DNA of 64,000 nucleotides from an uncultured Chlorobiaceae bacterium (GTDB lineage: Bacteria; Bacteroidota; Chlorobiia; Chlorobiales; Chlorobiaceae). Each line of letters begins with the position of its first letter. The stretch's first letter is position 1. The stretch is taken from assembly GCA_903939765.1 (NCBI GenBank), contig CAJAIK010000087.1, positions 35,129 to 99,128 of the forward strand, written 5' to 3'. Of the stretch, positions 8,585-16,822 are shown in pieces. The position numbers were made by a program, and so were the translations under genes. Below the pieces are notes generated by a model. That model was given only the letters and a program-made list of their open reading frames with translations, made no database searches and was not told the origin of the DNA.

Positions 8585-9600
8585 GATTGATGCCCTTCTT
8601 CTTCACTGGCCACCATTGCAGAGTACACATTTTTTCTAAATTCTTTTGCATTGGCGTATTCGGTAAATGCCACCAATGGCATGGTGTGGTTTGCGAACTC
8701 TTTTTGTGACCATCGCGCTGTTTGCAGGTAGTGGTCATAAAGCAGGGATTTCTGGATAAAGCGCTTTTTGCTTATCCGGGCAAGGCGCACAGACCCCGGA
8801 AAGAGCAGATAGCCAAGAAAGGGCAACCCTTTTTTGCTTTCGTTCAAACAAAAGGGTTTGAGCTGAAGCCGCAACTCTTTTGCAAGATATTCCTGAAAGC
8901 GGTAGCCAATTTCGAGCAATGCCTTTTTATCATGATGCCACAACACACTATCGTCCATATAACGGACATAAGCAGGCACACGCAACTCCTTTTTGACATA
9001 ATAATCGGCCACTGAAAGATAATGGTTGGCAAAGTACTGACTGGTCAGATTGCCAATCGGAACGCTTTTACCGGCTACGGTAGAGTAGCTGTCAATTATT
9101 TGGTCGAAAATCAGCAACAGCGCTTGATCTTTGAACATGCGATAAAGCTGCTGTTTGAGAATTGAGTGGTCAATGCTCTCAAAATATTTGCGGACATCAA
9201 GTTTCAAGAACCAGCGGTAGTGGCGATGATACTCCCGTGCTTTGTCGAGCGCGGCATAGGTGCCTTTTCCGGAACGGCTTGCAAAACTGGTGGCAACCTG
9301 CTGCTTTTCGAATGAGGCATGGCAGACATTCATCAAGGCATGATGCAGCACCCGCTGCGAAAACGGGGTGGCGCAAATCAGCCGTTTTTTGGGGTCGTAA
9401 ATGGTGAAGGTGTGATACCCGCCCGTTTCGACGGCACCCGAAAGGAGTTGCTGCTGCAAGCGTTGCAAATTTTGCTGCAACTGCTTGGAATAGGCGTAAA
9501 CGTCGTGTTTGAAAACTTTGCCTTTTTGCGCCTTGTAGAATGCTTCATAGAGGTTCTTCAGATCAGCTATCTGCTGCAGCAATTGCCCCTGGCGCTTCAT
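8566..9600 (-). CDS. Diversity-generating retroelement reverse transcriptase
   Basis: 344 residues. It copies the TR transcript into adenine-mutagenised cDNA that replaces the variable repeats. The catalytic motif YMDD is at 214-217 and the first catalytic Asp is in L-D-V-R-K-Y-F (134-140). The motif before the active site is IGNLTSQ (182-188); the form GxxxSQ is typical of DGR enzymes, where other RTs have QGxxxSP. The ATG at 9600 is chosen because DGR RTs begin with a segment like MKRQGQLLQQIADL; the open frame extends to 9726 but would run deep into the HRDC gene. The two genes overlap by 38 bases. The stop codon lies inside the TR. Confidence 0.95.
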   Translation of the reverse strand: MKRQGQLLQQIADLKNLYEAFYKAQKGKVFKHDVYAYSKQLQQNLQRLQQQLLSGAVETGGYHTFTIYDPKKRLICATPFSQRVLHHALMNVCHASFEKQQVATSFASRSGKGTYAALDKAREYHRHYRWFLKLDVRKYFESIDHSILKQQLYRMFKDQALLLIFDQIIDSYSTVAGKSVPIGNLTSQYFANHYLSVADYYVKKELRVPAYVRYMDDSVLWHHDKKALLEIGYRFQEYLAKELRLQLKPFCLNESKKGLPFLGYLLFPGSVRLARISKKRFIQKSLLYDHYLQTARWSQKEFANHTMPLVAFTEYANAKEFRKNVYSAMVASEEEGHQSWVRTV

Positions 9601-10036
9601 TGGATTCCGGATTTTCGATAAAATAATGAGCAAAGCGCTCAGCTTTCTTTTCGCCAATGCCTTTGATGCTGAGCATACTCTTGATGGTGATCTCTTCGAG
9701 TTTGGCAAGCTCGGCAAGCTCTTCATCGGTAAAGACGATAAAAGCCGAGAGCCCTTCTGCTGCGGCTACAGTTTTGCGTATTTCACGCAGGTGCGAAAAT
9801 TTCAGGAATGTTGGTTCATCAAGTATCTGACGGTAATCAACCTTTGCCTTGCTCCCGGATGCTGGATTAAATGCTTGCTCGTTGTAACGAACACAAAAGC
9901 ACCAGTTGGCTCCGTTATTGTTGCTGATCAGCTTTTGCTCAATTTCCAGAATTTTATGTGCCTTCAGAAAGGTGTTCATCTCCTGCAAGAGAGCGCTGCT
10001 GTCACCAATGGGTATGGTAAAAAGTTTTATCTGCAT
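9563..10036 (-). CDS. HRDC-domain DGR accessory protein
   Basis: 157 residues, of the type encoded just upstream of DGR reverse transcriptases that lack an Avd partner. The N-terminal half (M-Q-I-K-L-F-T-I-P-I, then W-C-F-C-V-R-Y) is the family-specific part. The C-terminal half is a helicase-and-RNaseD-like (HRDC) nucleic-acid-binding domain, with V-F-T-D-E-E-L-A-E-L-A near 105-115 and a helix-hairpin-helix-like S-I-K-G-I-G-E-K-K. It probably helps load RNA or cDNA. The ATG at 10036 gives the family N-terminus; the open frame upstream (to 10084) is not needed. A decayed copy of its central region is at 14545-14622. Confidence 0.87.
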   Translation of the reverse strand: MQIKLFTIPIGDSSALLQEMNTFLKAHKILEIEQKLISNNNGANWCFCVRYNEQAFNPASGSKAKVDYRQILDEPTFLKFSHLREIRKTVAAAEGLSAFIVFTDEELAELAKLEEITIKSMLSIKGIGEKKAERFAHYFIENPESNEAPGAIAAADS

Positions 10037-10101
10037 CAGTGTAAAGCGATAAGCCTGTTTGATAACCCTGCAAAAGACTGGCACTTTTGAAATAAGCGGC
10101 G

Positions 10102-10193
10102 GACCACCTTCGGTGGTCGTTTCTGTGGTCGGTGGTTACCGGAACATTTTGGCGTGCGGCGGTTCGTCCCTCTCCGCCGCTCACCAAAATGTT
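10102..10193 (-). other. Double hairpin downstream of VR2
   Basis: AACATTTTGG (10143-10152) pairs with CCAAAATGTT (10184-10193). The inner stem GCGGCGG (10156-10162) pairs with CCGCCGC (10174-10180). The second hairpin pairs GACCACC (10102-10108) with GGTGGTC (10112-10118). It begins 51 bases after the VR2 stop codon. Compared with the VR1 copy, an inner-stem pair changes from T-A to G-C and a pair in the small hairpin from C-G to A-T, both preserving pairing. Confidence 0.8.
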
Positions 10194-10243
10194 GGTACTG
10201 CCCTCTCGCTCAAAAAGCAAAGTCGAAATGAGCTGCCAACTGT

Positions 10244-10376
10244 CTACGGGACGAAAACCAGGCGGAAGCCAACGCAGTCGTTCCGGGAGTCTGGAGGGTA
10301 GTCGTCCCGATAAGCCGACCGACAGCGCTCGGCAGGGCTGCCCCAGCTCCCGCCACGAATCACACGGCGCGAACCC
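10244..10376 (-). repeat. DGR variable repeat VR2
   Basis: 133 bp homologous to the template repeat. In the sense direction it differs from the TR at 16 positions, all template adenines (AAC to CGC, AAC AAC AAC to GAC GAC TAC, AAC to TCC and others). It reads as an intact 3' end of an FGE domain ending F-R-L-V-F-V-P then TAG at 10244, but in a different frame from the upstream gene because of one extra base near 10437. Confidence 0.94.
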
Positions 10377-13300
10377 GTTTCATCCCTCAAACTTTCCGTC
10401 CACTCCCACACATTGCCAGCCATATCGTACAGCCCTTCGGGTGGTTGCTCCTTCGGGGTAACTACCTACGGGTGTTGTTGCACCTACGTTGCCATTATAA
10501 TTAAGCAGTGTCGAGTTTGGTTCACCCTTCTCTTTCGACCAGGGATATTCACGTTTTTCTTTCCCTGCTGCGGCATACTCCCACTCCCATTCTGTGGGTA
10601 AACGATACCGGCTGCTATCCTGATTGTTACTTGCCTGGAGAGAGAGCCATAAGCAATAAAATTGAGCATCATACCAGCTCACACCGACGACTGGTTGATC
10701 ATCTTCCTTAAAGCGCCGATCATCATCATACCGTGAGCGAAACCTCATCGACAGTTTTGGTTCTTCATCCAGATAGTTCTGGAATCCTGGGATAGTGCTC
10801 GCTACATCAAAAAGCTTGCTACTCAGGATATCGTCCGCTTGCTTGTTCTCAACCAATTGCAGCCAGGCAACAAATTTGCGATAGAGTTTATTAGTCAATG
10901 GATATTTGGCAACATAGAGACCCCCCACTTGCTCTTTACCATCTTCAGAATATCGGCCATTTTTGATAAGAATGTATTGGGCATCGTCTTCGTATGCATT
11001 ACTGATGATACGGGGCAGTTGTTTTGGCTGGCTGTCATGTTTTATTTTCTCTTTTTCTTCTTTCGGCGGAAGATCACGCTTGATACCGGCTGTCCGTTCC
11101 AGTAGGCTAATAAGCCCGTCAGCTTTATCAAGTACCCTCTGTTTCAGGTTGTTATCAGGTTCGTACACTTGTTTGGCTCGATCTTGAAAATCCCGAACGG
11201 CATCAAGGGCATCTGGCTTGTTTATGACTTCAAGGCAATCAAGTATATACCATTGCACTTCAAGTGACAGTTGAGAATCTTTGAGCTTGCGGCATAACGC
11301 ACCGGTTGAGGACTCCCTGGATTCCCGGATTAAGGTTTTCATCAACTGCAACTTTCGCTGCAATACATCAGCCGTTATTTCCGGATTGAACAACTGATTC
11401 ATAAAGCTGTCAAAAACACGTCCGTCTATCTGGGCGAAATAAAACCTCAGTGTTTCATCCCACTCCCACTCCCGGTCATCATAATGCTTAACGATCGAAC
11501 CTACAAAAACATCCGACCAGCTTTCGCGCACCATCTCCCTGCTTGCCAGATACTCCTGGAACGTCTTGTGCCAGAACCGGAATGCATGACCGTTCGGTTT
11601 CAGAATTCCACTTCTGTTTACCATAAAGCGGAAAAAACTATCCAGCCCTACCAGAGGGTTGATCAACTTAACACGGCTTTCCATAATCTCTTTCATTTCG
11701 CCCTCAGAATGATCAAGACATGTTTTTTTATGCATGGTATAGGCAAGAAGCCCGAGAACCGTTGTTGACTGTTCCGGATCGATGCCATACGATATCTGCC
11801 GGGCGTTATCCCTTCCACGAAGCAGATACACGATGACAACTCGATACAAGGCAATTCGGGAATCGGGTTTAAAATCACGCAGTTTGTAAAGCAGAGCCAT
11901 CAGCTTTAACAGCAACGGAATACCTGCAATCTGCTGCAAGCCCTTTTTCTTCTTTTCAGTTTCCTCGCTGCGCTTCTTTTCGCTCTTGTCGTCTTCTTCA
12001 GGATAGAGATAACCGTACAGCTCCCTTGCCTTATCGTCTGGAGGGGTATTGTCATGTATCGTGAAACCCCGCTCCTTTTCAAATTTCGATGCCGCCCTGA
12101 ACCACTTCAATAAAAAATCCAATTGCTGAGCCTGCTCAAGGTCATCCAGAACAGCTCGTCTGTGACCTTGAGTGAGTTCAACACCATCGCTGGTCACATA
12201 TCCGGTTCTGCGTGTGGTTACAACAAAAAAACGATTGGGATACGCATGGCCCTCTTCGTCGATCCATTGACAAATGGCTTTCCGTTTTTCAAGTTCAGTG
12301 ACCTCATCAAGACCGTCAAGCAAAACAAGAACCCTCTCTGTTTCACCCATACCCTGCCACCACGTTTCCACATCATCGGCAGCAAGAGATAACGACTTGT
12401 TAAGCTCAACAATCTGCGCTGCCAACCGCACAGGTTTGTTGTGGACATTGAAATGCAGTTTACGCAGTTCAATAAACACAACCCGGACGCTGGCGGCTTT
12501 GGGAAAAAGTCGCTCATGACTGCCTTCGAGGCAGAGCATCGCATAATGCTGCAATAACGTGGTTTTGCCTGAGCCCGGATCACCGATCAAAAGCAGAACA
12601 TTGGTACGGGCATTTCCATGAAATATTTCTTTAAGCAGTGCATCCTGTGACATTTTTTTCGTTTCAACGGTATGCCCTCTTTCATGATCATCCACTTTAC
12701 AATACAGTTCGCTGATGTGAAGATCGATAAACACATCTTCCAGAGGAATCTCTATATCCTGATAATCGTCGAGCCCCCGAGATGCAACTATTTCGAACTG
12801 GTTCCTCAATGCTTCACAGTAGCACTTGTAGCTTTTTATCACTGGGAGCACTGAACCAGCACCCATCCCGTTATCAAAAGCACTCAAAGGTAACGAGCCG
12901 ACTTGCTGAGAAGCATCTCTCCCCGGAATTGGAAACCTTTTCGTATAAGCAGGCGAAGGATAAAGACTGGTATCGAGCGTCCATTTCTCACCGGATTTTT
13001 CCTCATAACGGATGGGAAAAATCGTTACCCCACTGCCATCGAAAGTTGCATACATGGCGGCCTTTGACCACCGTCCTTCTTGGTATGCAGCTCCTGCGGC
13101 AAGCTTCAGGTATCCGCTATTTGCTGACACGATACTTTCCGTTTCTGTCTCATGGTAATGGCCTTGAAGCAAAAGATCAACCGATTTACCAAGAGCATCT
13201 TTTATGTTTGAACGTTCTACCGGATTTAACCAGTCAAGGGGGTGGTGAATCAAGGCAACGGTGAGGTCGGCTGCTTCAAGCTGCTTCTTTGATTCATCAA

Positions 13301-13862
13301 GACATAGGCGACCTATGAAAAGTTTCTCATGATCATGATCGTCAATGCAGAAAAGCGCACTGTTAAGGGGCAGTATTGCAATTCGACACTTGTTGATGGT
13401 GATAATTTCAACCGAACTACATGTTGTATTCGTAGGAAACGACCGAATAGTTTTGAAATAGTGGTTATACCATTCAGAAAATGCATGAAATTTCTGCGTC
13501 AGGTGAGGAATCGGCGTGTCAGGCTCAAAGTATTCATCAGCATCTTCCTTGGTGTCAAGGGTTCGGAGAAGAAATTTACCTGACTTGCGATCAACATCAT
13601 GGTTACCGGGAACAATAAAAAGTCGATCACGATTGAGCCCCGCAGCATCAAGCAGGTCATCGAAAAATTTTGTCGCTGACTCATACTCTTTGGCCTTTCC
13701 GTTTTGCGCAATATCACCGGTTGCAAAAATAAGGTCAGGCACATGCCCTTCTTCCCTGAAATGCTTGACTGAAGAGACAAGAGATCGAAGGATAACTTCC
13801 TGACTGTAGGGCCCTTTGTCACTCAGGTGAAAATCCGAAACATGCAGCCATGTAAGAGCCAT
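10244..13862 (-). pseudogene. DGR target 2: metallophosphoesterase-NACHT-FGE protein, frameshifted before VR2
   Basis: The open frame from 13862 to 10380 codes 1160 residues; without a one-base shift the gene would run to 10244 (about 1205 residues). Order: a calcineurin-like phosphoesterase (D-F-H 10-12, G-D 49-50, G-N-H-D 86-89, H-H 206-207, G-H-Y-H 234-237); a NACHT NTPase with P-loop GDPGSGKT (427-434) and Walker B L-L-D-G-L-D-E (about 514-520); a helical region; and an FGE-fold domain from about 990. After [10 protein letters not shown] the frame breaks near 10437. One base fewer restores [13 protein letters not shown] and joins VR2. It may be a true mutation, a phase switch or a sequencing error. 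It is probably an NLR-like conflict receptor; that role is inferred. Confidence 0.85.
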
Positions 13863-14063
13863 GATCAGGGATTGAATGGATTAACCGGAATGAGGATTAA
13901 GTGCTTGCAATATAGTGTATTCTTTGGGGAACAGGAACGTAATGGGGAGATACACCGTAGAGCACGCCAAAAATGTGGGCAGAACCAAAAACGCAAACAA
14001 GGGGAATATGACTATTGTGAAAAAAGTATGGTAAAATTTTACATTTTCAAAACTTAGCGGTTC

Positions 14064-14168
14064 TCAGACGGCAGCAAATTCATAACCCAGTCCGGGGCAT
14101 TGTTCGTTGTAATAATCCACCGCCTCGGCAAATTCGTCTTCTGCAAAGGAGAGAATGAGAATATTCAT
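14064..14168 (-). pseudogene. Truncated RelE/ParE-type toxin remnant
   Basis: A 34-residue open frame that starts on the antitoxin stop (ATGA overlap) and begins like a ParE/RelE toxin, with the helix F-A-E-A-V-D-Y-Y-N-E-Q and P-G-L-G-Y-E-F-A-A-V. It stops there, whereas the family normally has about 95-100 residues. The catalytic C-terminal strands are absent, so it should be inactive. Confidence 0.7.
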
Positions 14169-14389
14169 CTCTGATTGATCCTTGCAAAAACATCTTCTGC
14201 TGATGAAGCCTTGATTTCACCACGATCATAAGCGTCAAATCGGGATTCGACCTCTTCTGCCCACGCAGTATCGACGGTATTGCGTGCGGCACAATCAAAA
14301 CTCTGAAAAAGTTTTTCGATAAGTTCAGCCCTTTCTACAGGAAGCAAATCAAGAGCATCTTTGAAAATACGTTCTGCGACTGCTGTCAT
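14165..14389 (-). CDS. Addiction-module antitoxin (RelB/StbD-like, short)
   Basis: 74 residues of the putative addiction-module component family: L-P-V-E-R-A-E-L-I-E-K-L near 16-27, a helical middle with W-A-E-E-V-E-S-R, and a C-terminal toxin-wrapping segment ending V-F-A-R-I-N-Q-R. Its normal partner is the ParE-like toxin gene just downstream, which is truncated here, so the antitoxin is an orphan. Confidence 0.78.
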   Translation of the reverse strand: MTAVAERIFKDALDLLPVERAELIEKLFQSFDCAARNTVDTAWAEEVESRFDAYDRGEIKASSAEDVFARINQR

Positions 14390-14469
14390 ATTTTTATCCT
14401 TAAAATTATCTTTGCGATTGTAATGCTCTCTTTCGAGTAAAAGGTGACTGTATTGGCTTGGGTGGTGGC

Positions 14470-14740
14470 GCTATTTGTCCGGACCCGCGACTGACGCCCT
14501 TTTTCTTCAATGGCTGCCATTGTAAGAGTACACATTTTTCCTGAATTTTCTTCTTGATGGTAATGGTAATCAATCTTTGCCTTGCTCCCTGTTGCAGGGT
14601 TGAAGGCTTCCTCGTTAATCAAAAGCAGAACATTGGTACTGGCATCCCCATAAAATAGTTTCTTAAGCAGTGTATCCTGTGTGACATTTTTTTTGTTTCA
14701 ATGGTATGCCCGTTATCATGAGCATCCATTTTGCGAGCTG
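14470..14740 (-). pseudogene. Scar of a second DGR cassette (NACHT, HRDC and RT fragments)
   Basis: Three blocks match the intact cassette in the same order. Bases 14617-14740 match the NACHT P-loop region (12593-12715). Bases 14545-14622 match the middle of the HRDC protein (N-E-E-A-F-N-P-A-T-G-S-K-A-K against N-E-Q-A-F-N-P-A-S-G-S-K-A-K). Bases 14470-14545 match the 3' end of the RT and the edge of the TR (8573-8641), with a frameshift. Everything between the blocks is deleted. A 78-residue open frame (14386-14622) crosses two of them by chance. Confidence 0.78.
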
Positions 14741-14970
14741 GGGACGCAAGCGGCGCCGAGCGAAGTGACTGGATGCTGACAGAAAGGGTATGGGTATTTG
14801 ACTAAAGAACAACCAATAAAAAACATCCGGATGACGAAAGAACAATGCACCCGACAACACTTTTCTTTCGTCACCCGGATGGGCGCGAGGAGAATCAAAA
14901 TCGAAGAAAATCAAACTTTTTATTTCACAATAGTTCCATCAACAATCATTAAAAATAACATGATAACCAG
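14741..14970. other. Non-coding stretch with inverted repeats between the DGR scar and tRNA-Cys
   Basis: No convincing gene. It holds a 19-bp inverted repeat with one mismatch (14824-14842 and 14863-14881) built on CATCCGG-TGACGAAAGAA. The same CATCCGGG core recurs on the other side of the tRNA at 15058-15067 and 15127-15136. Confidence 0.6.
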
Positions 14971-15044
14971 AGGCGATGACAAGATTCGAACTTGTGATAA
15001 AGAGTTTTGCAGACCCTTGGCTTAGACCACTCACCCACATCGCC
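14971..15044 (-). tRNA. tRNA-Cys (GCA)
   Basis: On the minus strand the acceptor stem GGCGATG/CATCGCC closes a 74-base cloverleaf. The anticodon loop is CTGCAAA, giving anticodon GCA, in stem AGGGT/ACTCT. The T-arm is ACAAG-TTCGAAT-CTTGT. The discriminator base is U, as expected for tRNA-Cys, and CCA is not encoded. Its 3' end faces the accessory island. Confidence 0.92.
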
Positions 15045-15057
15045 TTATGTAAAAATT

Positions 15058-15136
15058 CATCCGGGCAACACTGAAGAATCAAGATGCACACACTCACCCC
15101 CAGTCCCCGTATGACGTTACTGCAGGTGCCCGGATG
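15058..15136. repeat. CATCCGGGCA inverted repeat
   Basis: CATCCGGGCA (15058-15067) and TGCCCGGATG (15127-15136) form a perfect 10-bp inverted repeat with a 59-base loop, between tRNA-Cys and the end of the porin gene. The second arm is followed by GACGGAG, recalling the GACGAAAG beside the 14824 copy. It could be a terminator-like structure or a remnant of a small mobile element. Confidence 0.5.
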
Positions 15137-15151
15137 ACGGAGAAAAATCGT

Positions 15152-16225
15152 TCAGAAGGTTACTGTTGCATACAGTTCTGTGCGAAACAGATCGTTATCT
15201 TTGGTTCCGATGGCGTTATTCTCCCTGCTTGCGCGATACCTGATGGTCGGTGTCAAACTGAAGGTTCCTGTTGCCGATTCATGCACATTAATTTTGTACT
15301 GCGCCCAGACGAAGGTGTTGTTGTAATCTTTGTTCCCTTGATCATCCGTGGTCTTGTTGTAGTCGATCCAGGCAAGCACCGGGCCGGACTCACCCTTTAG
15401 TCTGAAAATGTAACCGCTATAGTCATAACTGGTTCCATTATAGGTGTTCCTGTCTGCGGTATAAAATCCACTGAGTGTGACCTTTGACTTGCCGGCAGGA
15501 ATGAATGCCTGTGCACCAAAACTGTACGGTGAACGATCGTCACCCAAGTGGGTCAAGGTAACATAAGCCTGCGGTACAATAGTGACATTTCCAATCGTCG
15601 TCTTGTATGACGCCGTAAAACCATAGCCGTCGTTTAAAAGCCCTCTGTCTGCAGTGGTAGTAGAAATGTTGTCAAAGTTAACGAGAACCGCGTTCAGTTC
15701 ACCGTTACCAAGCTTGACGCCATAGTTAAAGCCAAACAAACGGTCAAAATGATTGGTCGATATCGGAGTATCAACAGCATACAATTTTTTACCTTGAGGA
15801 CCAGTGCCGGGAATAGCGTACAGTGTCAGATCCAGAATCGGGTTGTCAAAGCTTCCGAGAGGAAGACGACCAAGCGACCAATGGCTGTTTTCACTGTTGT
15901 GACCAAAGTAAAATTGCGAAACATCAAGATTGAATTTTTCAGTGTTGTTTTCGGCAACGGTCTGCCAACTGCCAGCAACCTCTTCATTCTGAATCAACGC
16001 CTTGAAGAAGTAGCCATCACCGAGATCAGCCGAAGGTTTCAGGCGAACGCGGTACTGAAAATACTGGTCTTGAGTTGACGCTTTGTCACCAAACTCATTT
16101 TTTGTGTGCCCGAAATCGTCCCTCAAACGAACAGATGCTTCACCACCAATCTTCAGCTCAGCCGATGCTGATGATGCGTATGATAAAATTGCAAACATTG
16201 CTGCAAGTGATAATATCCTCTTCAT
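15152..16225 (-). CDS. Outer-membrane porin-like beta-barrel protein
   Basis: 357 residues. The start is the ATG at 16225, preceded by AAGGGAG; the reading frame continues upstream but lacks a ribosome site. A Sec signal peptide (M-K-R-I-L-S-L-A-A, cleavage near S-S-A-S-A) is followed by alternating amphipathic strands, and the protein ends on an aromatic residue (V-T-F), as outer-membrane barrels do. It should span the outer membrane as a substrate channel; the substrate is unknown. A second barrel protein is at 53245. Confidence 0.75.
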   Translation of the reverse strand: MKRILSLAAMFAILSYASSASAELKIGGEASVRLRDDFGHTKNEFGDKASTQDQYFQYRVRLKPSADLGDGYFFKALIQNEEVAGSWQTVAENNTEKFNLDVSQFYFGHNSENSHWSLGRLPLGSFDNPILDLTLYAIPGTGPQGKKLYAVDTPISTNHFDRLFGFNYGVKLGNGELNAVLVNFDNISTTTADRGLLNDGYGFTASYKTTIGNVTIVPQAYVTLTHLGDDRSPYSFGAQAFIPAGKSKVTLSGFYTADRNTYNGTSYDYSGYIFRLKGESGPVLAWIDYNKTTDDQGNKDYNNTFVWAQYKINVHESATGTFSLTPTIRYRASRENNAIGTKDNDLFRTELYATVTF

Positions 16226-16822
16226 ATTTCTCCCTTTTGTTAACCTTTGTATTTGTGAATGATGATTGACATAAAAAATCCTGTAAAAGAAAAAGCCGAC
16301 TCTCTGAACGAAAAAAGCCGGCTTCGAAATAATCAATCCTGAACAGCAGGGCGCTCTATCGACAATCGGTTTTTCCGCATCTCAACGTTTATACAGCAAC
16401 AACAGCAGTATGGAATTCTGCCGGTACCGTTCTTCTGTGATCGCAACTGATAGTTCATGGCAAGTGTCGTTTGATTTACAGTGGCCAATAAAACTCCATA
16501 TCATTATAAAATCCAAGCATATACCCTATAAATACCGTTAATATGGTAGAGAAAACCGCCCATTGCCCCCCATTCGAACAAGAATGAGTGCGATTTGGGA
16601 GACGTGGTTGAGCCTTCGTGCTGAAAACAATAAACCCTCTGATGCCTGGTTTGGCCTGGGCTGAGATGGATTAAGATGGGATAGTGCACCGGAAAAAATG
16701 GGCATAACGACGCAATCCGGACTTTTTAGGAGAAGAGGTGCCGGATTTTTTTTATTTTCGTGAAGCTTCGCACCACTTGTGCCAAGCCACAGGTAAAACA
16801 GAGAGATTTTGAACATTCAGCC
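16226..16822. other. Intergenic region between porin and aroK
   Basis: No convincing gene; short minus-strand frames at 16504-16816 look like chance. It contains the second copy (16530-16551) of the 22-bp motif seen at 6165-6186. Promoters of the divergent porin and aroK genes should be here. Confidence 0.5.

Noticed and set aside
8566..9726. Group II intron maturase or retron RT
   Set aside because: The RT lacks maturase/endonuclease domains and no intron or msr/msd structure is seen; the GxxxSQ motif, TR and VRs identify a DGR.
14080..14298. 72-residue minus-strand ORF
   Set aside because: Out-of-frame shadow of the antitoxin and toxin remnant.
14386..14622. 78-residue ORF as a real gene
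   Set aside because: It is stitched from HRDC and RT fragments of the decayed cassette and a frameshift; treated as part of the scar.
14971..15044. Integration of the island at the tRNA-Cys 3' end
   Set aside because: I looked for a second copy of the tRNA 3' end near 6040-6300 and found none; no integrase gene is present.
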